This document shows, one piece after another, positions 16,852 to 24,152 of a DNA stretch of 64,000 nt; position 1 is the first letter of the stretch, and each line of letters begins with the position of its first letter. The notes under the pieces were generated by a model. That model was not told where the DNA came from. It saw nothing but the letters and a program-made list of their open reading frames with translations, and made no database searches. A program made the translations under genes and the position numbers. This DNA is from Parapedobacter sp964498395. Its GTDB lineage: Bacteria; Bacteroidota; Bacteroidia; Sphingobacteriales; Sphingobacteriaceae. The stretch lies in contig CAZCHE010000004.1 in NCBI GenBank assembly GCA_964498395.1, positions 372,001-436,000 of the forward strand. The letters are read 5' to 3'.

Positions 16852-18144
16852 ATGAATAAGATAATAATACAAGGCTTGATAGGTATTCTTGTTGTATGTT
16901 TGGCAGCAGCCTGCTCCAAAAAACAAGACCCGAATCCACCGGAAGAGGAAGAAGAGCTGCAGCTGGAGCTTCGTGCCGATGAAACAACGGTAGTCGCCGG
17001 TTAGGAGATTACATTTGAGGTTACTGCGAACGGGCAGCCCGTTGCGGATGCGGATCTCTTTATTGATGGCAATAATATAACGGGGTATCGATATACCTTT
17101 GCCGATGCCGGAACAACATCGGTCGTAGCGAAAAAGCCGGGCTATAAAGACAGCGAACTATTGACCGTCGTGGTAGAAGAAGCGTCATACGGCGTCGATA
17201 TTTACGTGCTTGGTGACGAAGGAACGGAAGGATTAAATCATTATCGGCCGTTATATTGGGAAAATGGAGAGCCAAATGTATTTCGTCACGAAGCGGCTGC
17301 GGGTATGATTTTTAATAGTATTTCAGTAGCGGACAATAAAGTATATGTTGTGGGCGAAAGAATATATTCGTCCAATCGTGCCACCGCATTCTTTGAGGCA
17401 GATGGACACCTGGAGGAATTGACCGAGTCAAGTGGGTTTGCTTCGGCAAGGGATGTCTATGTGGCTGATGGGGATGTGTATGTCGGCGGTATAAAAAACG
17501 AATCCAGTTACGTTACATCCATTGTGTATTGGAAAAACGGTGAGCTGGTTACGGTGGCAAGTGGAGCGCTTGGTAGTACAGGTGGAGGCTCCATCGCGGT
17601 AAAGGGCAATGACGTTTATATAGCGGGGATGCTGGACGGAGATTTGATGTACTGGAAGAATGGGGCAAGTGTTGCGCTGGAAGGAGAGCCGGGAGCGGTA
17701 ACGGACATCGCTGTGGCAGGCAACGGAGATGTATATGTTTGCGGATATACTTTTGGTATCCCGGACGTTGCTCAATATTGGAAGAACGGCGAAAAAATAA
17801 CCTTAGGTACCGGAGAAAGGGCATCTCAGGCCAATGCCATATTTGTTGATAACAGTGATGTGTATGTAGCCGGTTGGGAGACTCTTCCCCGTCCCTCGGG
17901 ATCGGGAACGGTTCGTATAGCCCGTTACTGGAAAAATGGTGAAGCCGTAGATCTGACGGACGGCACACACCATGCAGAAGCAAATGGTATTTTTGTGTTG
18001 GAAGGCAAGGTATATACTACTGGCGTTGAATCTATGGGCAGGAGATCGGCCACTTATTGGATTAATGGCGAAGTGGTTAGGTTATCCCATGAAGACAACA
18101 ACGGGTATGCCGGCGATATTGTTGTGGTGAAAAGAGGGATGTAA
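16852..18144 (+). pseudogene. Propeller-type lipoprotein interrupted by TAG
   Basis: ATG 16852 opens a lipoprotein signal (IGILVVCLAAAC, then SKKQDPNPPEEEEE). The frame meets TAG at 17002-17004 and continues unchanged to 18144 with 380 further residues. After the stop comes an immunoglobulin-like domain (EITFEVTANGQPVADADLF) and then about seven blades built on a repeat of the form VYVAG...YWKNGE, a beta-propeller pattern. A single G-to-T change (GAG to TAG) would explain the stop. Translation could restart at 17161 or later but would lack a signal. It is a recent nonsense pseudogene or, less likely, a read-through gene. Confidence 0.8.
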
Positions 18145-18168
18145 TGCTATTTGATTAAGCATAATGAA

Positions 18169-18369
18169 GTGAACACGAAAAAAGAAGTAGGTCTGGATCG
18201 GTTCTTATCTCGTAAAGGAGAATAGACTTATAGTATCGTTGATACGCTGCACTCTTTGAAAGCAGTTGAAACTTTATTGTCGGAACTTTCTATATCACCA
18301 GCTATCCATACCTACGGTACTTTGCATTGTTCGGATAGAGTCATTCCAATACTGGAATGCTTGATTTAA
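18169..18369 (+). pseudogene. Possible remnant of a small gene
   Basis: A frame from GTG 18169 to TAA 18369 reads VNTKKEVGLDRFLSRKGE, a TAG at 18223-18225, and then SIVDTLHSLKAVETLLSEL and on to ECLI. The amino-acid composition looks protein-like on both sides of the stop. No family is recognised. It lies between the last lipoprotein and the palindromic region and is offered only as a possible decayed gene. Confidence 0.25.
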
Positions 18370-18417
18370 GTGCTGTTTCAGCATATTTGGGTGTAACCCC
18401 TCTCTGTTGTTTCGCAA

Positions 18418-18530
18418 TGTGCAAGTTGTGTTTTTGTACGTACCGCCCTCGTACCTCGTGTTGTCCAACAAAAACCGAACTTGCCACGGTATCGCCATTC
18501 CCCAACGGGGTGTGGCGGTACCGTGGTAGG
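18418..18530. repeat. Nested palindromic region near island right end
   Basis: Two stems occur side by side. CCACGGTATCGCCATTCCCC (18484-18503) pairs with 18507-18526 over 20 positions with one mismatch and two G-T pairs, around a 3-nt loop. Upstream, CAAGTTGTGTTTTTGT (from about 18422) matches the complement of ACAAAAACCGAACTTG (ending about 18482) imperfectly, enclosing GTAC-rich sequence. No gene crosses the region. It could be a structured RNA, a transfer origin, or the end of a mobile element. Confidence 0.6.
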
Positions 18531-18578
18531 AAAAAGGTCGCAACTCCCTTTTTCTTATTTGATACAAAACGAGAAACT

Positions 18579-18594
18579 GCTACAAATATGTAAC
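18579..18594. repeat. Second copy of the GTTACA-type inverted repeat
   Basis: GCTACA-AATA-TGTAAC differs by one base from the palindrome at 6405-6420; the 17-base string TACAAATATGTAACAGA is identical in both places. This copy lies about 110 bp inside the right attachment site. Paired copies near both ends fit a recombination-protein binding site. Confidence 0.5.
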
Positions 18595-18690
18595 AGACCC
18601 AAATTTTGCGGTTCCAAAAAATGTTCATATACTGCTCCTGTAAGTCGGAAATGCATATTTTTGACTCCTTTATATCGGATAGGCCTTATA

Positions 18691-18737
18691 ACTGTTAATC
18701 AGAGGGTCGCTGGTTCGAGCCCAGCTTCAGGAGCCAA
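18691..18737 (+). repeat. Right attachment site (attR), tRNA-Asn 3' fragment
   Basis: This is an exact 47-bp copy of 6221-6267, from the anticodon loop of tRNA-Asn to just past CCA. The 5' half of a tRNA is absent (CTTATA precedes it), so no second tRNA is made. It marks the junction between island 1 and the remnant of an older element. Confidence 0.9.
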
Positions 18738-18744
18738 TTAAAAA

Positions 18745-18777
18745 AGCTGTTTTTCTATACGAGAAACGGCTTTTTTT
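18745..18777 (+). terminator. Diverged copy of the att-proximal terminator
   Basis: GCTGTTTTTC pairs with GAGAAACGGC, followed by seven T. It corresponds to the terminator at 6275-6306 and lies at the same distance from its att copy. Confidence 0.7.
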
Positions 18778-18921
18778 CGTTTTTAAGGGCAGATTAGGAA
18801 CGTCTGCACTTGCCAATTTGGGTTCTCCAAAATGGCTTATTTACATAGTTTTTTGTTGAACTTCACGTAGGAATGGTACAAATAGGGTACAGAAATTCCG
18901 ACGTGTTTAAGTGAAAAAATT

Positions 18922-19036
18922 ATGGCAACCGTAAGCGCAAAAATTTTTGAGCATTACAAGAAAGCTGATGGCACTTACAATGTGAAAATCTGTGTTTATC
19001 ACGAAGTACATTGACACGACCCATTTTTATGGTCAG
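18922..19036 (+). pseudogene. Integrase N-terminal fragment (second element)
   Basis: From ATG 18922 the bases follow those at 6451 closely (MATVSAKIFEHYKKADGTYN in place of MATVSAKVYEHHKKADGTYN). There is an 11-bp deletion after CTGTGTTTATCAC and homology ends at GGTCAG (19036). The untranslated leader from about 18841 is also shared. Only about 35 codons of a 430-codon gene remain. Confidence 0.85.
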
Positions 19037-19101
19037 GCCTGGTATAGTGGACATCGTAATAGGTTAATAATTTGTAGTTTTGTTTTATAGGGTATCAGGA
19101 T

Positions 19102-20136
19102 ATGGACAATCGTTTTTCAGACATCATCAATCTAATACAACAAGCCCGAAGCAACGCCATTCGTGCCGTTAATACCGAACTTATAAACCTGTATTGAAAT
19201 GTAGGGGCATATATTAAACAAAAATTATCCGTTGCAGATTGGGGCGACAAAACCGTTGATGAATTGGCGTTGTTCATTCAGCGTAATAATCCCGAATTAA
19301 AAGGCGTTAATCGTGCAGGGCTTTATAGAATGGTACAGTTTTATGAAACGTATGCCGAAGTTAAATTGGTCGCCCCAGCGAGGACACAATTTGATTTTCA
19401 GCCCCAAGATATTAGAAACACTATATTAGCTCAAATCAGTTGGACACACCATCGCACCATCTTTTCACGTTGCAAAACCGAAGAAGAGCGAGAATTTTAC
19501 TTGCGGATGGCTATCAAAGAAAATTACAGCGTTCGGGAACTTGATCGCCAAATTTCAGCAAGCCTTTTTGAACGTGTGATGATAGGTAATGCAAAACACT
19601 CAACACTGCCGAGAGAGTTAAATACCGACATCACAAACACTTTTAAAGACAGTTATGTATTTGAGTTCCTGAACCTGCCCGAGCCACACAGCGAGAGCGA
19701 TTTGCAAAAAGGCTTGATCAAACAGATGAAAAACTTTATCCTTGAATTAGGTAGGGATTTTATTTTCATTGACGAAGAATACAAGGTGCAGGTAGGCAAC
19801 AGCGATTTTTACATTGACCTTGTATTTTATCATCGGGGCTTACAATGTTTAGTGGCATTTGAGCTAAAAGCTGACACATTTAAACCCGAACATTTAGGAC
19901 AAATCAATTTTTATTTGGAAGCACTTGACCGAGATGTAAAAAAACAAAATGAAAATCCAAGCATTGGCATTTTACTGTGCAAAGGAAAAGACAGCGAAGT
20001 GGTTGAATATGTTTTGAGCCGTTCCCTTTCCCCTGCATTGGTTTCCGATTATCAAACCCAATTGCCCGATAAAAAACTATTACAACAGAAACTTCACGAG
20101 ATTTTTGAAAATAGCAATATAAAGGATGTGGAATAA
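19102..20136 (+). pseudogene. DUF1016/YhcG-family PD-(D/E)XK nuclease with nonsense codon
   Basis: ATG 19102 opens MDNRFSDIINLIQQARSNAI, the start of the DUF1016 N-terminal domain. A TGA at 19195-19197 falls where relatives have Trp in the LYW(E/N)IG motif, so TGG changed to TGA. The same frame then runs intact to 20136. The C-terminal nuclease domain is complete: FIDEEYKVQVGNSDFYIDLVFYH, then FELKADTFKPEHLGQ, holding the expected D...ExK residues. The 345-codon length is normal for the family. YhcG-like proteins often occur in mobile and defence-rich regions. A truncated protein from an internal ATG (19264) would lack part of the N-terminal domain. Confidence 0.85.
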
Positions 20137-20176
20137 TTTGATAACTGCTATTAATGTTTGGAACAAATTATCTTCT

Positions 20177-20325
20177 TCAATTTCCCTCGTAAATCATTTT
20201 ATACATATCAAATCCTTTTGCCCAATGGTCTTTGTGAACTTCTTTCAATACAAAACCATTTTTCTCATAGAATTGATAGGCGAGCTGGGAAGTTCTTTCG
20301 GCAGTAGTCCGTTCGGCTAATTTTG
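20177..20325 (-). pseudogene. GNAT acetyltransferase C-terminal fragment
   Basis: Read on the minus strand, the bases give AERTTAERTSQLAYQFYEKN, then GFVLKEVHKDHWAKGFDMYK and a stop at 20177-20179. The AYQFYEKNGF segment is the classic acetyl-CoA-domain C-terminal motif of GNAT enzymes. No start or N-terminal domain exists upstream of about 20325. It is a truncated leftover at the boundary between island remnants and chromosome. Confidence 0.65.
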
Positions 20326-20386
20326 ACGTATGTGTTTTATATACGGGCGGAAACGCCTACCTTTACGCCCGAATTAAAAAAAGCAT

Positions 20387-21307
20387 ATGAGTTTAGTAAT
20401 CATCGGAACCATCGCCTACGATGCCATTGAGACCCCTTTCGGAAAGACAGACAAGATTGTAGGAGGAGCAGCAACATTTGCCGGATTGGCAGCTTCTTAC
20501 TTGTATCAAGATGTCAAATTGATCGGTGTGGTTGGTGAAGATTTCGGAGCGGAAAATTTAGAGATGCTGCGCTCCAGGGGAATGGATCTAGAAGGGGTGC
20601 AGATCAAAAAGGGTGAGAAGTCTTTCTTTTGGTCTGGGAAATACCACAATGACATGAACAGCCGGGATACCTTGGTTACCGAGCTCAATGTATTAGCCGA
20701 TTTCGACCCGATCGTGCCGGATAGTTACCAAGATTGCAAATATTTGCTTTTGGGTAATTTGACGCCACAAGTGCAGCTGACTACATTAGACCGATTGCAA
20801 AACAAACCTCGGCTCGTGGTGCTGGATACGATGAACTTCTGGATGGATATCGCATGGGATGACCTGATGAAGGTATTGAAACAAGTGGATGTATTGACCA
20901 TCAATGATGCGGAGGCCAGGCAGCTGTCTGGGGAGTACTCTCTGGTGCGGGCGGCAGACAAGATCATGCAGCTGGGCCCGAAATACTTGATCATCAAAAA
21001 AGGGGAGCATGGCGCATTGTTATTTGGTGATGGGCAGATTTTCTCCGCACCGGCATTACCACTTGCGGACGTATATGACCCGACGGGCGCTGGAGACTCC
21101 TTTGCCGGTGGTTTCATCGGGTACTTGGCCAACGTGGGTACGGTGAATTTTAACAACATGAAAAATGCCGTGATATTTGGCTCTGCCTTAGCATCTTTCT
21201 GCGTGGAGAAATTTGGTGCCGAACGGTTGATGGAGTTGGAGGAAACGGCCATACGCCAACGGATCGCCAGCTTTACGACACTCAGTAAATTCGATATCAC
21301 TTATTGA
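20387..21307 (+). CDS. PfkB-family carbohydrate/nucleoside kinase
   Basis: The 306-residue length and the motifs are those of ribokinase-fold kinases: an N-terminal GGAATFAGLAASYL, and the C-terminal PfkB signature DPTGAGDSFAGGF with the catalytic Asp. Family members phosphorylate a sugar or nucleoside with ATP in the cytoplasm. The substrate cannot be told; this short form without a clear lid resembles adenosine/ribokinase-like proteins of Bacteroidota. Its leader has GGCG-GAAA-CGCC just upstream. It is the first normal chromosomal gene right of the islands and converges on the cytochrome b5-like gene (11 bp gap). Confidence 0.88.
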   Translation: MSLVIIGTIAYDAIETPFGKTDKIVGGAATFAGLAASYLYQDVKLIGVVGEDFGAENLEMLRSRGMDLEGVQIKKGEKSFFWSGKYHNDMNSRDTLVTELNVLADFDPIVPDSYQDCKYLLLGNLTPQVQLTTLDRLQNKPRLVVLDTMNFWMDIAWDDLMKVLKQVDVLTINDAEARQLSGEYSLVRAADKIMQLGPKYLIIKKGEHGALLFGDGQIFSAPALPLADVYDPTGAGDSFAGGFIGYLANVGTVNFNNMKNAVIFGSALASFCVEKFGAERLMELEETAIRQRIASFTTLSKFDITY

Positions 21308-21318
21308 TATTTCGCGGC

Positions 21319-21558
21319 TTATCGCAATACCCCAATAATCTCGAACCGAGAAAACACTTGGTCGGTATGGGGGGCGTCAGGTAATTCTTCGGTGAGGTCT
21401 TGTCCGGCCCAATGCTCATAATGCATGCCTCTTGTCCACAATCGACTGCTGGAGACATCATAGATGTAGCCTTTGTATGCAATCCAGATTTCAGGTCTAT
21501 CTTGACCATTTCGCAACGCAAGCTGGGTTTTTGAATACGTAGGGAGGTCTGGCGGCAT
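21319..21558 (-). CDS. Cytochrome b5-like heme-binding domain protein
   Basis: The 79-residue protein reads LPTYSKTQLALRNGQDRPEI, then WIAYKGYIYDVSSSRLWTRG and HYEHWAGQDLTEELPDAPH. This matches the compact prokaryotic cytochrome b5-like fold, with two His (in HYEHWAG and DAPH) able to serve as heme ligands. No signal peptide or membrane segment is visible, so a soluble cytoplasmic protein is expected. It lies 29 bp downstream of the sigma factor gene in the same direction and may be co-transcribed. Confidence 0.7.
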   Translation of the reverse strand: MPPDLPTYSKTQLALRNGQDRPEIWIAYKGYIYDVSSSRLWTRGMHYEHWAGQDLTEELPDAPHTDQVFSRFEIIGVLR

Positions 21559-21587
21559 TTACGTCACAAATCTGTCTGCTGTCAAAC

Positions 21588-22103
21588 CTAATCCCGATCG
21601 TGTTTGTATGTGTTTAGCGCTTTTTTCATGGTACGCCGGGCCACGTGGATACGTGTTTTCACCGTTCCGATCGGGATTTGTAGGTGTTCGGAAATTTCAT
21701 GGTATTTATACCCTTCAAAATACATGCTGAACGGGATATAGTATTCGTTAGATAGTTCGGCCATGGCTTCTTTGATGTCTTCCATGACGAACTTATTCTC
21801 GCCGGCATTTACCGCAGCACTATAAGCTAGGTTAGCACTGGATATTTCGTCCGACTTGGAGACTAATGCATTTGTTTTTACGAATCGTCTATAGTTGTTG
21901 ATGAAGGTGTTTTTCATGATGGTGTATAACCATCCTTTGAGATTCGTGCCCTCCTTGAACTTACCGTAATAGGTTACCGCTTTCAGCATCGTATCCTGTA
22001 CCAAATCATTAGCCTCTTCATTGTCACGTGTAAAATGCAGGGCGTACACTTTAAGGGAATCTGTGTGTTGAACCACTAACGTATTAAACTCAAATTTCGT
22101 CAT
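21588..22103 (-). CDS. ECF-type RNA polymerase sigma factor
   Basis: ATG 22103 (MTKFEFNTLVVQHTDSLKVY) is preferred over an in-frame ATG at 22178 because family members begin here, giving 171 residues. Region 2 contains NEEANDLVQDTMLKAV and GWLYTIMKNTFINNYRR; region 4 contains YHEISEHLQIPIGTVKTRIH. No anti-sigma gene is adjacent. Such lone ECF factors are common in Bacteroidota and often act in general stress responses, which is only a suggestion here. Confidence 0.9.
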   Translation of the reverse strand: MTKFEFNTLVVQHTDSLKVYALHFTRDNEEANDLVQDTMLKAVTYYGKFKEGTNLKGWLYTIMKNTFINNYRRFVKTNALVSKSDEISSANLAYSAAVNAGENKFVMEDIKEAMAELSNEYYIPFSMYFEGYKYHEISEHLQIPIGTVKTRIHVARRTMKKALNTYKHDRD

Positions 22104-22324
22104 CTTTTTACGGTTTAAGGGGTTCCGGAACAAGCGCCGGATCTCCGTGTTAAACAATTTTATGATACAAATGAACAATATCGATGCTCATTTGAAGAAA
22201 ACGTGACGTTTTACTTCGGTTTACAAGTGTCGCTATAAATACGTTATAATTACTACAAGTATCGTGCTAAAGCAATAATGGTTTGCTAAATGTAAAGCTA
22301 ATTTACAAGAAGATTTTGATTTTT

Positions 22325-23353
22325 TTATATAATATTTACCTCTCGTTCGAGCGTGATTCCAAATTTGTCTTCGACATCGTTAATAATCTGTTTCGAAAGG
22401 TTGTATATGTCTGTGCCAGAGGCATTTTTATGGTTTACCAATACCAATGCTTGGTTTTTCCAAGTGCCGGTGTCTCCCACTCTTTTGCCTTTCCAGCCGC
22501 ATTGTTCGATCAACCAACCCGCAGCAATTTTGATTTCTTCATTATTGATTGGGTAAAAAACGAATTGTTTGTCTGGAAAAATGGACTGTAGTTGATTCAA
22601 ATAGGCTACGGGTACGATGGGATTTTTGAAAAAACTGCCCGAATTGCCGATGGTTGAAGGATCCGGTAGTTTGTCTGTTCGGATGGCGGAAACGATTTCC
22701 GCGATGTCTTTGATCGTGGGGTGGGCTATGTGGCGTTTGGCTAATTCGGCTTCAATGGCACCGTAGGTAGTGTTGATATGGGGTGTCAGGGAGAGGTTGA
22801 GTGTGACCTCGGTAATGATGTATCGACCTTTAGCCTCGTTTTTGAAAATACTGTCTCGATAGGAAAACTGGCATTCGTCTTTCGTGAATGTACGTACCTC
22901 CACATTTTGTGTATCAAATGCCCGACATTGCACAAAGACGTCTTTGAGTTCCACGCCATACGCGCCAATATTCTGAACGGGTGCCGCGCCTACCGTGCCC
23001 GGTATGAGTGCCATGTTTTCTATCCCTGAAAATCCATGGTCGATGCAATACCATACCAGGTCATTCCATACCACACCGGCACCGGCCACCACAGTGGCAC
23101 TTGCGTCTGCACGGCTATGGCTGATTCCCTGGATATTGATATGCATGACCAAACCATCGAAATCCGTGGTAAACAGGATATTACTTCCTCCTCCCAAAAC
23201 CAGGATGGGTTGTCGCACGACGTCCTCATGTTGCGTAAACAATTGGATTAATTCCGCTTCGGTATTAATCTCGATGAATTTGCGTGCAAAGGCTTCCACA
23301 CCAAAGGTGTTGTATTGCCGCAAAGGGAAATTTTCTTTGAATAAAAGCGCCAT
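22325..23353 (-). CDS. murB: UDP-N-acetylenolpyruvoylglucosamine reductase
   Basis: MurB reduces UDP-GlcNAc-enolpyruvate to UDP-MurNAc with NADPH and FAD, the second committed step of peptidoglycan synthesis, in the cytoplasm. The 342-residue product shows the FAD-binding part (LVLGGGSNILF, GLVMHINIQG), the fold signature GAAPVQNIGAYGVELKD and the catalytic region IGNSGSFFKNP with the active Ser, plus KGKRVGDTGTWKNQALVLVN near the C-terminus. Its length and the Tyr-loop region fit type I MurB, as in E. coli. A promoter candidate is at 23429-23436. Confidence 0.95.
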   Translation of the reverse strand: MALLFKENFPLRQYNTFGVEAFARKFIEINTEAELIQLFTQHEDVVRQPILVLGGGSNILFTTDFDGLVMHINIQGISHSRADASATVVAGAGVVWNDLVWYCIDHGFSGIENMALIPGTVGAAPVQNIGAYGVELKDVFVQCRAFDTQNVEVRTFTKDECQFSYRDSIFKNEAKGRYIITEVTLNLSLTPHINTTYGAIEAELAKRHIAHPTIKDIAEIVSAIRTDKLPDPSTIGNSGSFFKNPIVPVAYLNQLQSIFPDKQFVFYPINNEEIKIAAGWLIEQCGWKGKRVGDTGTWKNQALVLVNHKNASGTDIYNLSKQIINDVEDKFGITLEREVNII

Positions 23354-23428
23354 GAATTGACCGATATTTTCAAATATTCAAAATAATGCCTAACTTTAAC
23401 TAACGGCTGTACGCTTGTAGTTGGCAGC

Positions 23429-23436
23429 CAAAGATA
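23429..23436 (-). promoter_or_regulatory. -7 promoter element for murB
   Basis: On the minus strand this reads TATCTTTG, a full match to TAnnTTTG, 76 bp before the murB start. No clear TTG is found at the expected -33 distance, so only the -7 element is supported. Confidence 0.4.
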
Positions 23437-23476
23437 AGTGATTGACCTGACAGCACACTAATTTGATTCATATTGT

Positions 23477-24082
23477 ATGATTAACGCCGATAAAAAGCGT
23501 ACGCAGATATTGGAAGCGGCTACCCGTAGATTTGCTCACTTTGGGTTGGCAAAAACCACTATGGCCGAAATCGCCCAGGACCTTTCTTTCTCGAAGGCCC
23601 TGTTGTATTATTATTTTCCGGATAAGAACAGCTTGTATGCCGCGGTATTGGATTATGTGATTAACCAGTCATTTGCCGAAATGGAGGCAGAATTGTCAAC
23701 CATAACCGATTGCTGCGAGGCCATGATGTTTATCTTAGATAAGCGCATCGAGTTTGTTACCAAGTTCTACAACCTACTCGAACATTCCATATCGGCCATT
23801 CAACAGATACCCGATGAAATGGCTTGTGTATTGGAGGATTCCAAAGGTAAGGAGATAGATGCTATCGCGTCGATACTGGAAAAAGGGATTAGTACCGGCC
23901 AGCTACGCGTGGAGAATGTGCAAGAAACTGCGGAAATTATGCTGTACGCTCTAGTGGGCATGCGTTTTAGCATATTAAAGGATGTGAAGGGGATGTTGTT
24001 TCCTACGAAAGAGGAGTTTGACCGAATCCTGAACCTGCAAAAGAAAATGGCAACCATCTTTTTGAAGGGATTGGGTGCTTGA
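23477..24082 (+). CDS. TetR/AcrR-family transcriptional regulator
   Basis: The 201-residue protein has the TetR N-terminal DNA-binding domain (ILEAATRRFAHFGLAKTTMA, EIAQDLSFSKALLYYYFPDK) and an all-helical ligand-binding domain. Its target and ligand are unknown. Divergent from murB across 123 bp and convergent with the flavoprotein gene, it has no obvious partner. Its stop codon is immediately followed by a GC-rich tandem repeat. Confidence 0.9.
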   Translation: MINADKKRTQILEAATRRFAHFGLAKTTMAEIAQDLSFSKALLYYYFPDKNSLYAAVLDYVINQSFAEMEAELSTITDCCEAMMFILDKRIEFVTKFYNLLEHSISAIQQIPDEMACVLEDSKGKEIDAIASILEKGISTGQLRVENVQETAEIMLYALVGMRFSILKDVKGMLFPTKEEFDRILNLQKKMATIFLKGLGA

Positions 24083-24146
24083 AGTCGGAGGTTCGGAGAC
24101 CGAAGACGGGAGGCCGAAGACCGGAGACGGGAGACCGAAGTCCTGA
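24083..24146. repeat. Degenerate GC-rich tandem repeat
   Basis: The segment repeats units of about 10-14 bp built on GGAGACCGAAGAC/GGGAGGCCGAAGACC, at least five times with variation. It fills the 70-bp gap between the TetR stop and the stop of the convergent flavoprotein gene. Its purine-biased, self-similar sequence is unlike coding DNA around it. Confidence 0.7.
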
Positions 24147-24152
24147 CCTGCG

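Larger units (their letters stand above)
6221..18690. mobile_element. Genomic island 1 inserted at tRNA-Asn
   Basis: The segment is bounded by two identical 47-bp copies of the tRNA-Asn 3' end (6221-6267 and 18691-18737). It starts with a tyrosine integrase gene immediately next to the tRNA, as expected for tRNA-targeted integrative elements, and carries only accessory genes: a CHAT protein, a sigma/anti-sigma-like pair and a row of lipoproteins. The integrase is broken, so the island should now be fixed unless helped in trans. No conjugation, relaxase or phage structural genes are present, so it is either a small mobilisable-type island or a remnant of a larger one. Confidence 0.85.
18738..20330. 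mobile_element. Remnant of a second element in tandem at the tRNA-Asn site
   Basis: Immediately after attR the sequence repeats the layout found after the tRNA: the same terminator, the same untranslated leader (TTACATAGTTTTTTGTTGAA) and the start of a near-identical integrase. It then breaks off into a DUF1016 nuclease pseudogene and an acetyltransferase stub. No third att copy was found before the PfkB gene at 20387, so the right end is set only by where normal genes resume. Confidence 0.7.

Noticed and set aside
17161..18144. Independent start of the propeller protein at 17161
   Set aside because: The frame is continuous with a lipoprotein signal upstream except for one TAG, so the gene is a broken longer gene, not a separate cytoplasmic propeller.
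18295..18628. Minus-strand open frames of 90-95 codons across the palindromic region
   Set aside because: They run through long hairpins, lack domains and ribosome binding sites; the openness follows from the repeat structure.
18691..18737. Second tRNA-Asn gene
   Set aside because: The 5' acceptor strand and D arm are missing; it is only the 3' fragment left by integration.
6190..20330. Prophage
   Set aside because: No capsid, tail, terminase or lysis genes; only integrase remnants and cargo are present.
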